Origin: Oreohelix idahoensis
Taxonomy: Eukaryota > Mollusca > Gastropoda > Stylommatophora > Oreohelicidae
Direction: 5' to 3'
NCBI GenBank assembly: GCA_024509875.1
Contig: JAMPIV010012246.1
Coordinates: forward strand, 186,001 to 250,000
Length of the DNA: 64,000 nt
Position 1 is the first letter of the stretch. Each line of letters starts with the position of its first letter. The position numbers were made by a program, and so were the translations under genes. Below the pieces are notes generated by a model, which worked only from the letters and a program-made list of their open reading frames with translations, did not search any database and was not told where the DNA came from. Below are positions 1-10,384 of the stretch, piece by piece.

Positions 1-2
1 TA

Positions 3-1673
3 CAAATTGGATGGCAGGGTCCATATACAGTTCTAGAGAAGGTGTCTAGAACAAATTATAAGATAGATAAGAAGGGGAAAGAAAAAATCTATCATGTGAA
101 TCTCCTGAAGAAATATTTGGAAAGAGAACATCAGGAAGAGACACACTTGTTGACCTTGTCCATCGCCATGGAGATGAAAAAGGAACCACTTTCATCATTT
201 GAATATCCATTACACCCCTGTGAGACAGCAGCACAGGTGAAAATCAGTACCCATTTAACGAAAACTCAGAGAGAGAGAGTGCAACAGGTTCTAAATAATC
301 ATGCAGAGGTGTTAACAGACCGACCAGGGCATACAAACCTATTGGAATATGATATGAAACTGATAGACCCCACACCTGTCTGTATGAAACCATATTCGAT
401 TCCGTTTGCTAAGGAAAAAGCTTTGAAGGAAGAGATAGACTATCTGTTGAAGGAAGGAATTATTTCGCACAGTGAGTCTTCGTATAGTTCCGGGGTGGTA
501 CTCTTAAGGAAGCCCTCTGGAGAACATAGACTCTGTATAGATTACAGGAGACTGAATGCTATTACAGAAGGACAGGTGGATCCATTGCCGGATACAAATC
601 AGCTGTTTGCCAGACTAAATAAAGCTAAATATTTCTCAAAAGTGGATCTGAGTAAAGGATACTATCAGATTCCAGTAAAGCCTGAGGTTAGACCATACCT
701 AGCTTTTAGTACCTCAGAAGGACACTATGAGTTTAATAGATTGCCATGTGGATTGAAGAATGCGCCTAGTGTCTTCTCTAGAATGATGAGAAAATTATTG
801 GATCCTCTGAATAATCCCTGTATAACAAATTTTATGGATGATATCCTTATAGCAACAGAAACATTTGAGGAACACATTGACTCTCTGAACATGCTGTTTA
901 CTCGACTTAGGGAGGCAAATTTAACAGCCCGACCAACCAAATGTTGCGTTGGATGTAAAAAATTGGAATTTTTGGGACACACAGTTTATCAGGGAAACAT
1001 GACCCCTGACCCAAAGAACTTAGAGAAACTACAGAAAGCCCCGAGACCACAAACCAAGAAGGACGTGAGATCCTTTGTCTCATTATGTGGTTTCTACCAG
1101 AAGTATATCAAGAACTTTAATTCCATATGTGCACCGTTAACTGAATTGACACGTAAAGGACATCCAGATCGCATTACATGGACACCACAATGTGAAATGA
1201 CTTACCAAGAATTGAAGGAAAAGCTCACAAGTAAACCCATTTTGAAATTACCTGACTTAAGTCAAGAATTCATAGTAAGGACGGATGCAAGTAATATTGG
1301 GCTAGGTGCAACTTTACTACAGAAATCAGATGCATTGGATGGGGAATTAAGCCCAGTGGCATATGCTAGCAGAAAGTTGAATAAAGCTGAAATCAACTAC
1401 TCAACTAGCGAAAAAGAATGTCTTGCAGTAATATGGGCAATAAAGAAATTCAATATTTATCTATATGGGAAGGCATTTAAGTTGCAAACAGATCACAAAC
1501 CTTTATCGTTTTTAGCACAGGCTAAGCATGAGAACTCTAGGTTACTCCGATGGTCTTTGCTTCTGGCTCCATATAATTTTAGCATTGAGTATATATCTGG
1601 AAAAACCAATTTGGGAGCTGATTTTTTAAGCCGCCATCCGTGTGATGAGAATCACCGTAAACCCCAGAAATAA
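3..1673 (+). CDS. pol: Element A pol, 3' part: integrase C-terminus, reverse transcriptase, RNase H (partial)
   Basis: The frame is open at the left edge, so this is the C-terminal part of a longer polyprotein. It begins in the integrase GPY/F module (WQGPY, codons from position 12). Next come a linker, then reverse transcriptase with CIDYRRLN, the KVDLSKGYYQIP block and FMDD at about 834-845 in place of the common YxDD, then RNase H with the RTDAS, EKEC and QTDHK acidic motifs. The order integrase, RT, RNase H is the reverse of ordinary gypsy. One conserved RT motif is altered: LPCG replaces the LPFG seen in B and C, which may impair the enzyme. No frameshift or stop interrupts the visible part, which ends with TAA at 1671-1673. 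The product would copy element RNA into cDNA in the cytoplasm. Confidence 0.88.
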   Translation, partial: QIGWQGPYTVLEKVSRTNYKIDKKGKEKIYHVNLLKKYLEREHQEETHLLTLSIAMEMKKEPLSSFEYPLHPCETAAQVKISTHLTKTQRERVQQVLNNHAEVLTDRPGHTNLLEYDMKLIDPTPVCMKPYSIPFAKEKALKEEIDYLLKEGIISHSESSYSSGVVLLRKPSGEHRLCIDYRRLNAITEGQVDPLPDTNQLFARLNKAKYFSKVDLSKGYYQIPVKPEVRPYLAFSTSEGHYEFNRLPCGLKNAPSVFSRMMRKLLDPLNNPCITNFMDDILIATETFEEHIDSLNMLFTRLREANLTARPTKCCVGCKKLEFLGHTVYQGNMTPDPKNLEKLQKAPRPQTKKDVRSFVSLCGFYQKYIKNFNSICAPLTELTRKGHPDRITWTPQCEMTYQELKEKLTSKPILKLPDLSQEFIVRTDASNIGLGATLLQKSDALDGELSPVAYASRKLNKAEINYSTSEKECLAVIWAIKKFNIYLYGKAFKLQTDHKPLSFLAQAKHENSRLLRWSLLLAPYNFSIEYISGKTNLGADFLSRHPCDENHRKPQK

Positions 1674-1729
1674 TAATAAATTTCTCTATGTGTATATAGA
1701 ATAAAGGACTGACATATAATGTCTGTTTT

Positions 1730-1740
1730 AAGAGGGGAGG
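1730..1740 (+). other. Polypurine tract of element A
   Basis: AAGAGGGGAGG lies immediately before the TGTCATG start of the 3' LTR. This is the position and composition expected of the plus-strand primer for reverse transcription. The same tract occurs on the minus strand of element C at 46061-46071. Confidence 0.75.
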
Positions 1741-3423
1741 TGTCATGAAATATTCTAATCCACATATATAAATTATTAGGTAAATATGAAGCCTAACAAA
1801 TAAAATTAATAAAGAGAAGAGCAATGGTAAAATAACAGTGCTGTCACAAAGAATGTACTCGAAATCCCCCTTGTTTTCTGCTTCGTCTGCAAATTGTAAC
1901 GCTTTCACGTTGATATAAAAGCTTACTGTATTATTACCCGCCTTCTTCAATGAAACGTGTGCTGCATTTCTAAGAAAAACATTGAGACGTACTGCGTAAT
2001 GACCTAAATTAATCCTAACATTAATTATATTACGTTACCAAAACGAACGAACAGATGGACAAAAGGATAGCGAGAAGGGAGAGGCAGAAAGCCGAACATT
2101 AAACACGCGTCGCGCGATACACAATTACTACTATCACGCGTGTTAGGCTACAAGCACTAACTTTTTTTTTCAGACGGACAGTGATAAAATACACTACCCT
2201 TCCCCAGAGTTAGGTTTTAAAATCATAAAAAACGCTTATTAGGAAAGATAACAATAGATGGGTTTACGGTTGAAAACATAACAGTACCCAGACAGCATAT
2301 CTTCGAAACAGGAGGTAGAAAATACATATTTTGAACGCAGCCACGTAGCTCTTTTAAAGTGGGAAAATTGGGTTCCTTAGGGCTTGCTGACAAATAATAT
2401 GTAAAACGTTACGCCAATAGTCCAGGAATTAATAAATTATACCCAAAATAAAATAGTGAGGCTGCCTGACAGCATGAAATCATTTCTGCTCATAAATTTT
2501 TTTATAACGTGTTTGAAAAAAACCTTACGTTACATAAATAGCCTACCATGTAAACTCCAAATTGATTGGAGCGCAACAAATGAAAGCCTAACCACGATTG
2601 GTCGAACTATAAATACTATCTTTCGTTGTTAGGGGAAACGGGAAAAGGTAACATTTTTTCAAACACTTGTCGAAACGTGGCTCATTGGCCAGTCTCGCTG
2701 ATATACACACTTGGGAGCGTTAGTTCGAGACCACTTGTTTAAATGATCTTGATAAAGCAGCAGTGCGTTGAAGCCAGCTCATAATTGTGTTAAATAAAAG
2801 CCTGGAAGATAGGCAGATGGAAATTTGTGCCAGTTTGTGCCAGAATTCATTGCTAATCAACGTATCTGTGTTTATTCGTATGAATTGTGGGACAGTGGTC
2901 TTGATGGTACTGAGCAGCACCTGGTCAGAGCTTTGCTGAATCCAGTGTCGGACAGCATACTCCTTGGTCCTTTTAGCTATCAGTGAGGTGTCTCCAGAGT
3001 CCAGAGGAGAATTCGAGCAGAGGAGTCCTTTCCTGCCGCCATCACGCCAGATAAGCTAACTTGGCCAGCTGAGCTCAACATTATGTCCCCTCATCTTGAA
3101 CTGACTTTTTAAAATTAACATTAAGAGGGGAATTTACTTGTCTTAAAATCAGGAACTGTGAACATCTCCAATACTAGTCCCTAAAGACAAACTATTGAAG
3201 TCATGATGACAAATACCAACAGAGCTTGAACAAAACAAAACCAGTATTACCTCATTTTACTACTACACAACTGACACACATAGAACATTTGTAATAATAT
3301 ATGTCACTACAATATTCATATTAAATACATTCTGTACATAACTTGTAATTTAAATTGATTGTGATTCCTGATTCCCTTGTAGTTGAATCAGGACACATAT
3401 TCATTCATGCCAGTAATGAATAC
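1741..3423 (+). repeat. Element A 3' LTR, first segment
   Basis: The LTR starts TGTCATGAAATATTC directly after the purine tract and matches the reverse complement of the element C LTR (46060 downward). The segment ends in AATAC at 3419-3423, one copy of the duplication made when B inserted. Short open frames inside are not supported as genes. Confidence 0.85.
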
Positions 3424-5630
3424 TGTAGTGGTATTGATGGTATTGTATGATGGTGTTCTTACTACATGTAAATTGTATGAGGCCAGCTGTGAAGGCTCCT
3501 GAGATAAAATGTATTTGAGAATTGTCAGAAGGCCTTTCTTGCTACCACTACGACCTCACACTTACTTTTTTTTTTCTTAATGAATGTGGCTACGTAAAGT
3601 GTCTAGGGTAATGATGTGTAATGTGGTGTGTTAGTTATAAATACACCCACAGACATTTAAGAAGACTAATAAGATTAACAAGTGTTAAAATACACTGAAC
3701 TAACTCACGTGTATAAGGTTTTTGATATAATTATATTACATTTATTTGTTCTGGATCAAGTTTTATTTTGACCAGAACTTGTTTTAAAAGAAGGATTTAA
3801 AATTTATGAAAATTATGCATGGAATGTTACATAATAAATACAAAAGTGTACATATTTAAGTACTAGAATAGTTAGTTTTATTCAAATGTTCTGGTAGTCA
3901 GCTACTAGGGAGGATATGTATTGTCTGTGCTGTTGGGGTGGTCTCATCACACCTGTCTATATTGACTACACCGTGTCCAGAAACTGGTGGGAATTTTTAT
4001 GGGGATATTAGTCACTACCAATAGTTGGTGAATGTCCAGCAGACCAGAGGCTCACTCATCTTTTTGTAGCTCTGGTGCTGAAAACTTGCGGTCCCACCTC
4101 TCCGTGCTGGCGGACAATAATGGTGGTCTCTGTCACAAGAACTGCACAGATACACTCGAGTAAAGTCACCCACCGGATAGACTCTGCTTTGTTGTCGATA
4201 GAAAACTCACAGCTCTGCAATCAAAGTATGGGCTATGTGTCAAAATCTATTCTATACCCACGTCTGGACACCACACTGACACAACAACCACATCATACAG
4301 ACAGGTCAGATCTCTCTGACCAAACAGCACAGTTACCATGGTGGGTTTACCTCAGATAGATCCTCCCAGACTATAGATTCTGAAAAAATATTTATTAGTT
4401 GTTGGCCCTAAAAGAAGATAGGTAATCTGTTTCAACGGTTGATATATCTTGCATAATCCTTGCTGTAGTTTATGTACCTTGTTGGGCCCTAGACCCTGAC
4501 TTGGGCGGGGGGCCTAGAGCAAAATCCCTACTGGTTTGTAAGGCTATATTATGATATGGCAGTATCAAATCACTCGAACATGAAACAATATTCAAAATAT
4601 ATAAAGAAATAATTTCAATCTTACCAGATTAAGAATACATAACACAGAATTGCTAGCAAAACTCAGCTGAGCTGCTGGCTATAGTATGGCGTCCCTAAAT
4701 TTATTCACTGTCTTTCATATGGGAACACACCACACTTTAAAATCTGTGTCTAACACTGAACAATTATTGAAGAATGACCCCAAATGCGCTCTGAGCGCTA
4801 ATGATATGCTTGTCTGTGGCCAATCACTGCCTAGTTGTACTTTAAATTTCAAATTTCTACACTAAAGTCATTTCAGTCATGCTTCAGTCAAGTATGGATG
4901 GTTATCTGTTAGTCTGTCCGTCTCTACTTGTGTTTCTAAAAAAAATGTGCTTGATTTTTGAAGCAACCTTTCTCTCCCCTTAAAATTTTGTCGTAAAAAG
5001 TTATATTAGACACAGCTACCGCTCAAAAACCCTCTCCTCCATAATAAGTAACTTTGAACACTTGCGTCCCCAAGGTCGTGTTTTGGGTGCAAATAACGAC
5101 ACTTTTTATTCAAGGCAGTCTGTCGATGTTGTAAACTACACTGTCTTTTGTCATTATCTTCAATATTATCTATCCGTTTGTAAAATTAAGAACATATTAG
5201 TTCACTGCTCAGAATAGGCCATCTGGCCAGCTAATTTTTATATTCCTAGCATTAATATTAAGAAAATTTACTTTTTAAATTTTTGTAATATTCCTAACAT
5301 CTGCGTTCTTCCGCTCAAATTCAAATCAAGCGCTTGGTATCGCAAAACGTCCAATTCCGTACCTCGTGTCAATTTGGGGGACTTGAATTTTTACTTTCCT
5401 CCATCCCCCCCCCCCAATTGCGTCTCTTTAGCCTTGCTACGCAATCTTTCCAGTCATATTTTTTCCTTTTTGATCCTCCGTTTCCCTCCTGTCTAGCAAG
5501 TCAATTTTATGGAGGGTGATGACCCGCGGTCTAGGCGATCATGTACATCAGCAGCCTACGCATTATGTTTTTATCCTTAAATGTTATCTTTTGAGTATTT
5601 TACCGTTGTATCTCTGTCAATTTCACTACA
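3424..5630 (-). repeat. Element B 3' LTR (2207 bp)
   Basis: A direct repeat of 10385-12586, this is the downstream LTR because the element reads on the minus strand. Its outer ends are TGTAGTGG (3424) and CACTACA (5630), an inverted terminal TGTAGTG. The LTR is unusually long for a gypsy element and contains a C-run of about 10 near 5407. The sequence shows no clear similarity to the A/C LTRs apart from the terminal bases. Confidence 0.93.
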
Positions 5631-5643
5631 CATCTCCCCACTT
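5631..5643 (-). other. Polypurine tract of element B
   Basis: On the minus strand AAGTGGGGAGATG directly precedes the TGTAGTG start of the 3' LTR, as expected for the plus-strand priming site. Confidence 0.7.
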
Positions 5644-5717
5644 GAAAACATGCCTATGGCAAGTTCCAAAACCAGCGATACACATAGGTAAAATTACTCC
5701 TCACGTCTGCCACTACT

Positions 5718-8700
5718 CTAATTTTGATCACAGGGGTGCCGACTGAGGAAATCTGCACCGACATTCAATTTGCCTGGGATATATTGGATACTGAACTGAT
5801 ACGGTTGAAGCAATAAAGACCACCTCAGCAATCTTGCGTTTTCATGCTTAGCCTGAGACAAGAACACGAGAGGCTGATGATCCGTCTCCACCACAAAGGT
5901 CCTACCATACAGATAGATTTGAAACTTCTTTATTGCCCAGATTAATGCTAAACATTCTTTTTCGCTTGTGGAGTATCCTTGTTCCGCCTTATTCAATTTG
6001 CGGCTTGCATAAGCGACTGGTTTAAGTTCCCCATCAGGTGCAGCTGATCTTTGCAACAAAGCCCCTCCAAGTCCTACATTACTTGCATCGGTTCTTAAGA
6101 CAAAGTCCTGTGTCAAATCAGGCAGTTTGAGAATAGGCTTGCTAGTGAGTTTTTCCTTTAACTCTTGGAACGCTAGTTCACATTGTGCAGTCCAAATAAT
6201 TTTATCTGGAAGTCCCTTGCGAGTCAGATCAGTCAGAGGAGCACATATAGCGTTAAAATTTTTGATGTATTTCTGATAAAATCCGCATAACGACACAAAT
6301 GATCGCACGTCCTTTTTTGTTTGCGGCCTAGGTGCTCTCTGCAGTTTTTCCAAGTTCTTAGGATCAGGGGTCATATTACCCTGATATACGGTGTGCCCCA
6401 AGAATTCCAACTCTTTGCATCCAATACAACATTTTGTTGGCCTAGCAGTTAAGTTCGCCTCCCGAAGTCTATCAAACAACATCTCCAGAGCTTCAATGTG
6501 TTCTTCAAATGTCTCGGTGGCGACGAGAATATCATCCATGAAATTTGTGATACATGGGTTATTCAGGGGGTCCAACAATTTTCGCATCATCCTTGAAAAC
6601 ACACTCGGAGCATTTTTCAGTCCGAATGGTAGCATATTGAATTCATAATGTCCATCCGAAGTGCTAAAAGCCAAATAAGGTCTCACTTCAGGCTTCACTG
6701 GGATCTGGTAATAGCCTTTACTAAGATCCACCTTTGAAAAGTATTTTGCCTTGTTCAGTCTGGCAAATAGCTGTTTTGTGTCTGGTAATGGATCCACTTG
6801 TCCTTCTGTGACAGCATTCAGTTTCCTGTAATCTATGCACAGTCTGTGTTCCCCAGACGGTTTCCTCAACAAAACGACACTAGAACTAAAAGATGATTCA
6901 CTGTGCGAAATAATCCCCTCCTTCAATAAATAATCTATTTCTTCCTTTAATGCCTTCTCCTTCGCGAACGGAATAGAATAGGCTCTCATACAGATTGGGT
7001 TTGTGTCTACCAGTTTCATGTCATACTGTAGCAAATTTGTATGGCCTGGTTTATCTGTTAATACATCTGTATGTTCCTCCAGAACCTGTTGAACTCTCTC
7101 CCTCTGGTTTTTAGTCAGGTGCTTACTGACTTTTACCTGTGCTGCGGTTTCACAAGGATGTAATGGGTATTCATGTGAGGTGAGTGGTTCCTTTTGCATC
7201 TGGGTTGCAATAGCTAAGGTCAATAAGGGGGTGCTTTCCTGGAGTGGTCTGTCCAGATACTTCTTTAACAGGTTTACATGATAAACTTTTTCCTTCCCCT
7301 TTTTGTCAATTTTATAGTTTGTTCTAGACACCTTCTCTAGAACCGTATATGGACCTTGCCAACCAATTTGTAATTTATTCTGGCTTCCCGGTAGTAGAAG
7401 CAGCACCTTCTCTCCGACTGCCAGTTCCCTGTCCTTTGCCTTCCTATTAAAATATGCTGCATGTTTCTTCCTGGCTTGTTTCAAATTATCATTTGCCAGT
7501 TTCCATCCAGCTTTCAAACGAGTGGTCAGTTCGTTCACATATTGATATGATGAGGTAACAGTCTCTTCCGCCTTCTCATCTGTCCAGGTCCTTAATAAAG
7601 CTTCTAAAGGCCCTTTTATTGGCCTCCCAAATAGCAGAGTTGCGGGAGCCATCCCGGTTGAACTATGTGGTACCTCCCGGTACGCAAACAATGCGGCGGG
7701 CAGGAATTGATCCCACAGATCCGGTTTTTCGTGTGCCAGCTTTCTCAGGATAGAAATGAGAGTCCCATTGAACCTCTCTACCTGGCCGTTCCCTTGTGGA
7801 TGGTACGGACTACAATGAAAGTGCCTGGCTTGAAATAGCTTAAAAACTTCTTCCGTTAGTTTCCCCTTGAACTGAGAACCATTATCCGTCAAGATTTGAT
7901 GCGGGAATCCTAATCGGGTAAATATTGTAAGTAGTGCCTCTGCTACATGTTTTGAATCAATTGATGGCAGGGCTACCGCCTCTCCCCACATAGAACAAGT
8001 GTCCACCAGAGTAAGGATGTAACTGTTCCTCCTCTTGGTCCGAGTGAGAGGTCCTACAATATCCACTGCAACCCTCTCAAAAGGTGTTCCCACTATGGGC
8101 ATTTCCCCTAGAGTTGCAGGGGCAGTCCAGTGCTTTGGAGCTACCCTTTGACATTCTGGGCAGGATTTGACATATCTTTTTATATCCTCCGTTATCCCTG
8201 GCCAGAAGTAATGACAAGCTATACGCTGTCCTGTGGCGCTGATCCCCATGTGACCACTGAAGGGGATTGCATGTCCGAGTTCCATCACTTTCTCTCTATA
8301 TGCAATGGGAAGAACCAGCTGGTTGTGACCATTTGTTCCAGTTCCGGCCTTCCTGTATAAGAGTTTGTTCTTCATGAAATATTCCCCCTTGCTCGGAGGT
8401 GTGTGGCATTTGGGCAATTTTTTAAAACAGGGCTTGAGTGTCCTATCCTCAGCCTGCGCCTTCCTCATCTCCTCTGGATGAGCGTTTATAGGTTCACCTT
8501 CTTCCTCCTTCTTCTGTGACCTGGTCTGCACTGTCGCCATGATCACAGGTTTCTCGGGATTCCCCAAGAAGACGTATCTACACCCCAATATCAGAGGGTA
8601 GATTGGTTCATCTATCACTGCTGCTCTGATTTCTCCTTCCACATAGCGAGTTTTCACCGTTATCCTTGCGATGGGAAGTGTCATGAGTGGTATGTCCTTA

Positions 8701-10109
8701 GTCGCCCCTTGTATTTCCACTGTTTCTGTGGTATACTGACTTGGGTCCACTAGGCTAGACTTCACAACTGAATCATAATCTAAACCTGTATCATAAAGGC
8801 ACCTTATGGTGACCCCATTACAAATAACATCCTCACAAACTGGGGGGTGATAAGGTTCCTGTTGTCCCTTAGGATTAACCTTTAATCTTTGCGTCCCCGA
8901 CTTCATTGCAGCAATGTTTGAAGGTTTCCTTCTACAAAATTCGGTGTTATGGTTATCCTTCTTGCACCATTTGCACCATCTTTTTCCTTGGTTCAACGGT
9001 TTTCTTTCATTGAACTTTTGGTCATTGAACTGTGAGTTTCTGTCGCGATAGTCATTTCTTGGCCGCTCAAAATTTGTCCTGCCTTTATTTCCCTGCTCTC
9101 TATTATCAAATTTATTAAATTGCTGTGGAGCTTTAAAATTGTCTATGTGCTTCTTTTTAGCACCACTTACCTCTGCCTGAGCTGCCTGATACCTCTCAGC
9201 AACATTTAAAATTTCCCCCAACTTCTCTGCACCCTGTTCCATGAGAAATTTTCTCATGTCTGGAGCCATGGACTCTCTCAATTGCTCAATCATGATCATT
9301 TCTTTAAGATCTTGGGTCTTCCCCAGAGCCGTCCATTTCTCCAAATAGGTTTCTATTCTGGCAGAAAATTGGTGGTATGTCTCCCCAGACAACAGTTTGG
9401 CATTTCTGAATTTCTTACGATAAAATTCACCATTCTTTTCGTACCTTAATAACAAAGCCTGCTTTAACATGTCATAATTGTCTTGGTCTTCCCTGTTCAT
9501 TTTGGCAAATACTTCGTAAGAAGTACCCCTCAATCCCTGTGATAGCTTTAAGCTCCACCTCTCTCTCTCTAACCCATATGTAGTAGCTAATAACTCAAAA
9601 CGTCCTAGGTACCCTTCTATGTCATCGTCTTTCTCAACAAAATGGTCTAAATGAAACCCCATAGCTGAGTTTGAGGCTCCCATACTGGGCGTAGCATCTG
9701 AGGCAGAAGGGCTGGCACCATTTTCAGGAGCCGGGCCTTGTAATTCCAGCTCCCTTAGTCGTAATTCGTGCTCCCTCTGCAACCTTCTATCTTCTGCCTC
9801 CCTTTCGGCCTTTTTATCTTCTGCCTCCCTTTCGGCCTTTTTATCTTCTGCCTCCCTTTGCTGTCGTTTTTCTTCTGCCTCAATCTGCAGCCTCTTAATT
9901 TCTCTATCAGCCTCAATTTGTAATCTCTTTTCTTCAGCTAACCTGTCAGCCTCTAATTTTCTTTCAGCCTCTTTTTCTAATCTCCTTTCTTCCCGTTCAA
10001 TATATTTATCACATTCAGTCGTTACGTATTGAATTAAAATTTGACCATCCATCCCCATCTCCTTCGCAGTGAGCACAGCAGCTGATCTAAACTTTGCTAG
10101 CTCTGCCAT
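5718..10109 (-). CDS. gag-pol: Element B Gag-Pol polyprotein (Gag-PR-IN-RT-RH, Gmr1 order), intact
   Basis: One 1463-residue frame. The start at 10109 (MAELAKF) is chosen because element C begins with MADLAKF at the matching place. Domains, numbered from this start: a charged coiled coil at about 34-122 with 9-residue repeats; a capsid with a SCAN-like block at about 227-312; a CCHC zinc knuckle (C379, C382, H387, C392); aspartic protease DTG at 440-442; integrase zinc-binding H613/H620/C650/C653; integrase core D683, D742, E778 (DD35E); GPY/F module near 917; reverse transcriptase with LPFG and FMDD (1190-1193); and RNase H D1341, E1385, D1410. All key residues are present and there are no stops. 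Integrase before RT is the copia-like order known in Gmr1-group Ty3/gypsy elements. Gag and Pol share one frame, so any control of their ratio must act by processing or another route. Confidence 0.93.
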   Translation of the reverse strand: MAELAKFRSAAVLTAKEMGMDGQILIQYVTTECDKYIEREERRLEKEAERKLEADRLAEEKRLQIEADREIKRLQIEAEEKRQQREAEDKKAEREAEDKKAEREAEDRRLQREHELRLRELELQGPAPENGASPSASDATPSMGASNSAMGFHLDHFVEKDDDIEGYLGRFELLATTYGLERERWSLKLSQGLRGTSYEVFAKMNREDQDNYDMLKQALLLRYEKNGEFYRKKFRNAKLLSGETYHQFSARIETYLEKWTALGKTQDLKEMIMIEQLRESMAPDMRKFLMEQGAEKLGEILNVAERYQAAQAEVSGAKKKHIDNFKAPQQFNKFDNREQGNKGRTNFERPRNDYRDRNSQFNDQKFNERKPLNQGKRWCKWCKKDNHNTEFCRRKPSNIAAMKSGTQRLKVNPKGQQEPYHPPVCEDVICNGVTIRCLYDTGLDYDSVVKSSLVDPSQYTTETVEIQGATKDIPLMTLPIARITVKTRYVEGEIRAAVIDEPIYPLILGCRYVFLGNPEKPVIMATVQTRSQKKEEEGEPINAHPEEMRKAQAEDRTLKPCFKKLPKCHTPPSKGEYFMKNKLLYRKAGTGTNGHNQLVLPIAYREKVMELGHAIPFSGHMGISATGQRIACHYFWPGITEDIKRYVKSCPECQRVAPKHWTAPATLGEMPIVGTPFERVAVDIVGPLTRTKRRNSYILTLVDTCSMWGEAVALPSIDSKHVAEALLTIFTRLGFPHQILTDNGSQFKGKLTEEVFKLFQARHFHCSPYHPQGNGQVERFNGTLISILRKLAHEKPDLWDQFLPAALFAYREVPHSSTGMAPATLLFGRPIKGPLEALLRTWTDEKAEETVTSSYQYVNELTTRLKAGWKLANDNLKQARKKHAAYFNRKAKDRELAVGEKVLLLLPGSQNKLQIGWQGPYTVLEKVSRTNYKIDKKGKEKVYHVNLLKKYLDRPLQESTPLLTLAIATQMQKEPLTSHEYPLHPCETAAQVKVSKHLTKNQRERVQQVLEEHTDVLTDKPGHTNLLQYDMKLVDTNPICMRAYSIPFAKEKALKEEIDYLLKEGIISHSESSFSSSVVLLRKPSGEHRLCIDYRKLNAVTEGQVDPLPDTKQLFARLNKAKYFSKVDLSKGYYQIPVKPEVRPYLAFSTSDGHYEFNMLPFGLKNAPSVFSRMMRKLLDPLNNPCITNFMDDILVATETFEEHIEALEMLFDRLREANLTARPTKCCIGCKELEFLGHTVYQGNMTPDPKNLEKLQRAPRPQTKKDVRSFVSLCGFYQKYIKNFNAICAPLTDLTRKGLPDKIIWTAQCELAFQELKEKLTSKPILKLPDLTQDFVLRTDASNVGLGGALLQRSAAPDGELKPVAYASRKLNKAEQGYSTSEKECLALIWAIKKFQIYLYGRTFVVETDHQPLVFLSQAKHENARLLRWSLLLQPYQFSIQYIPGKLNVGADFLSRHPCDQN

Positions 10110-10360
10110 ACTTTTTGGACAATATAATAATATACAAGATAAATCTCTAACCAGTAAATACACTAAGTACTTCTAATTACTATATGACTATAGTCTAACT
10201 AATTCTAACTAACCAGTTAACTAATTAATTATTACTGGCTGTGAAGATTCACCAACTTTTATCTGCAGGGACACTTTTAATTTTAAAGGAAATTTTACAA
10301 TTTATTTCCCTACTTTTATTCCTCCCACCAGGAGATCCTAATTTTACTGTTGGGCTAATT

Positions 10361-10379
10361 ATCCCTGGACAAGACCCCA
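10361..10379 (-). other. Primer-binding site of element B, tRNA-Pro-like
   Basis: Reading the minus strand, the 5' LTR is followed after five bases by TGGGGTCTTGTCCAGGGAT. The leading TGG pairs with a tRNA CCA end. The stretch resembles the proline tRNA primer site used by murine leukaemia-type retroviruses, with a one-base insertion and two substitutions. The location is secure. The tRNA identity is inferred. Confidence 0.6.
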
Positions 10380-10384
10380 ATTTA

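Noticed and set aside
4075..4359. 94-codon open frame in the element B LTR, with its longer twin at 10947-11318
   Set aside because: It lies wholly in LTR sequence, shows no domain, and is duplicated only because the LTR is.
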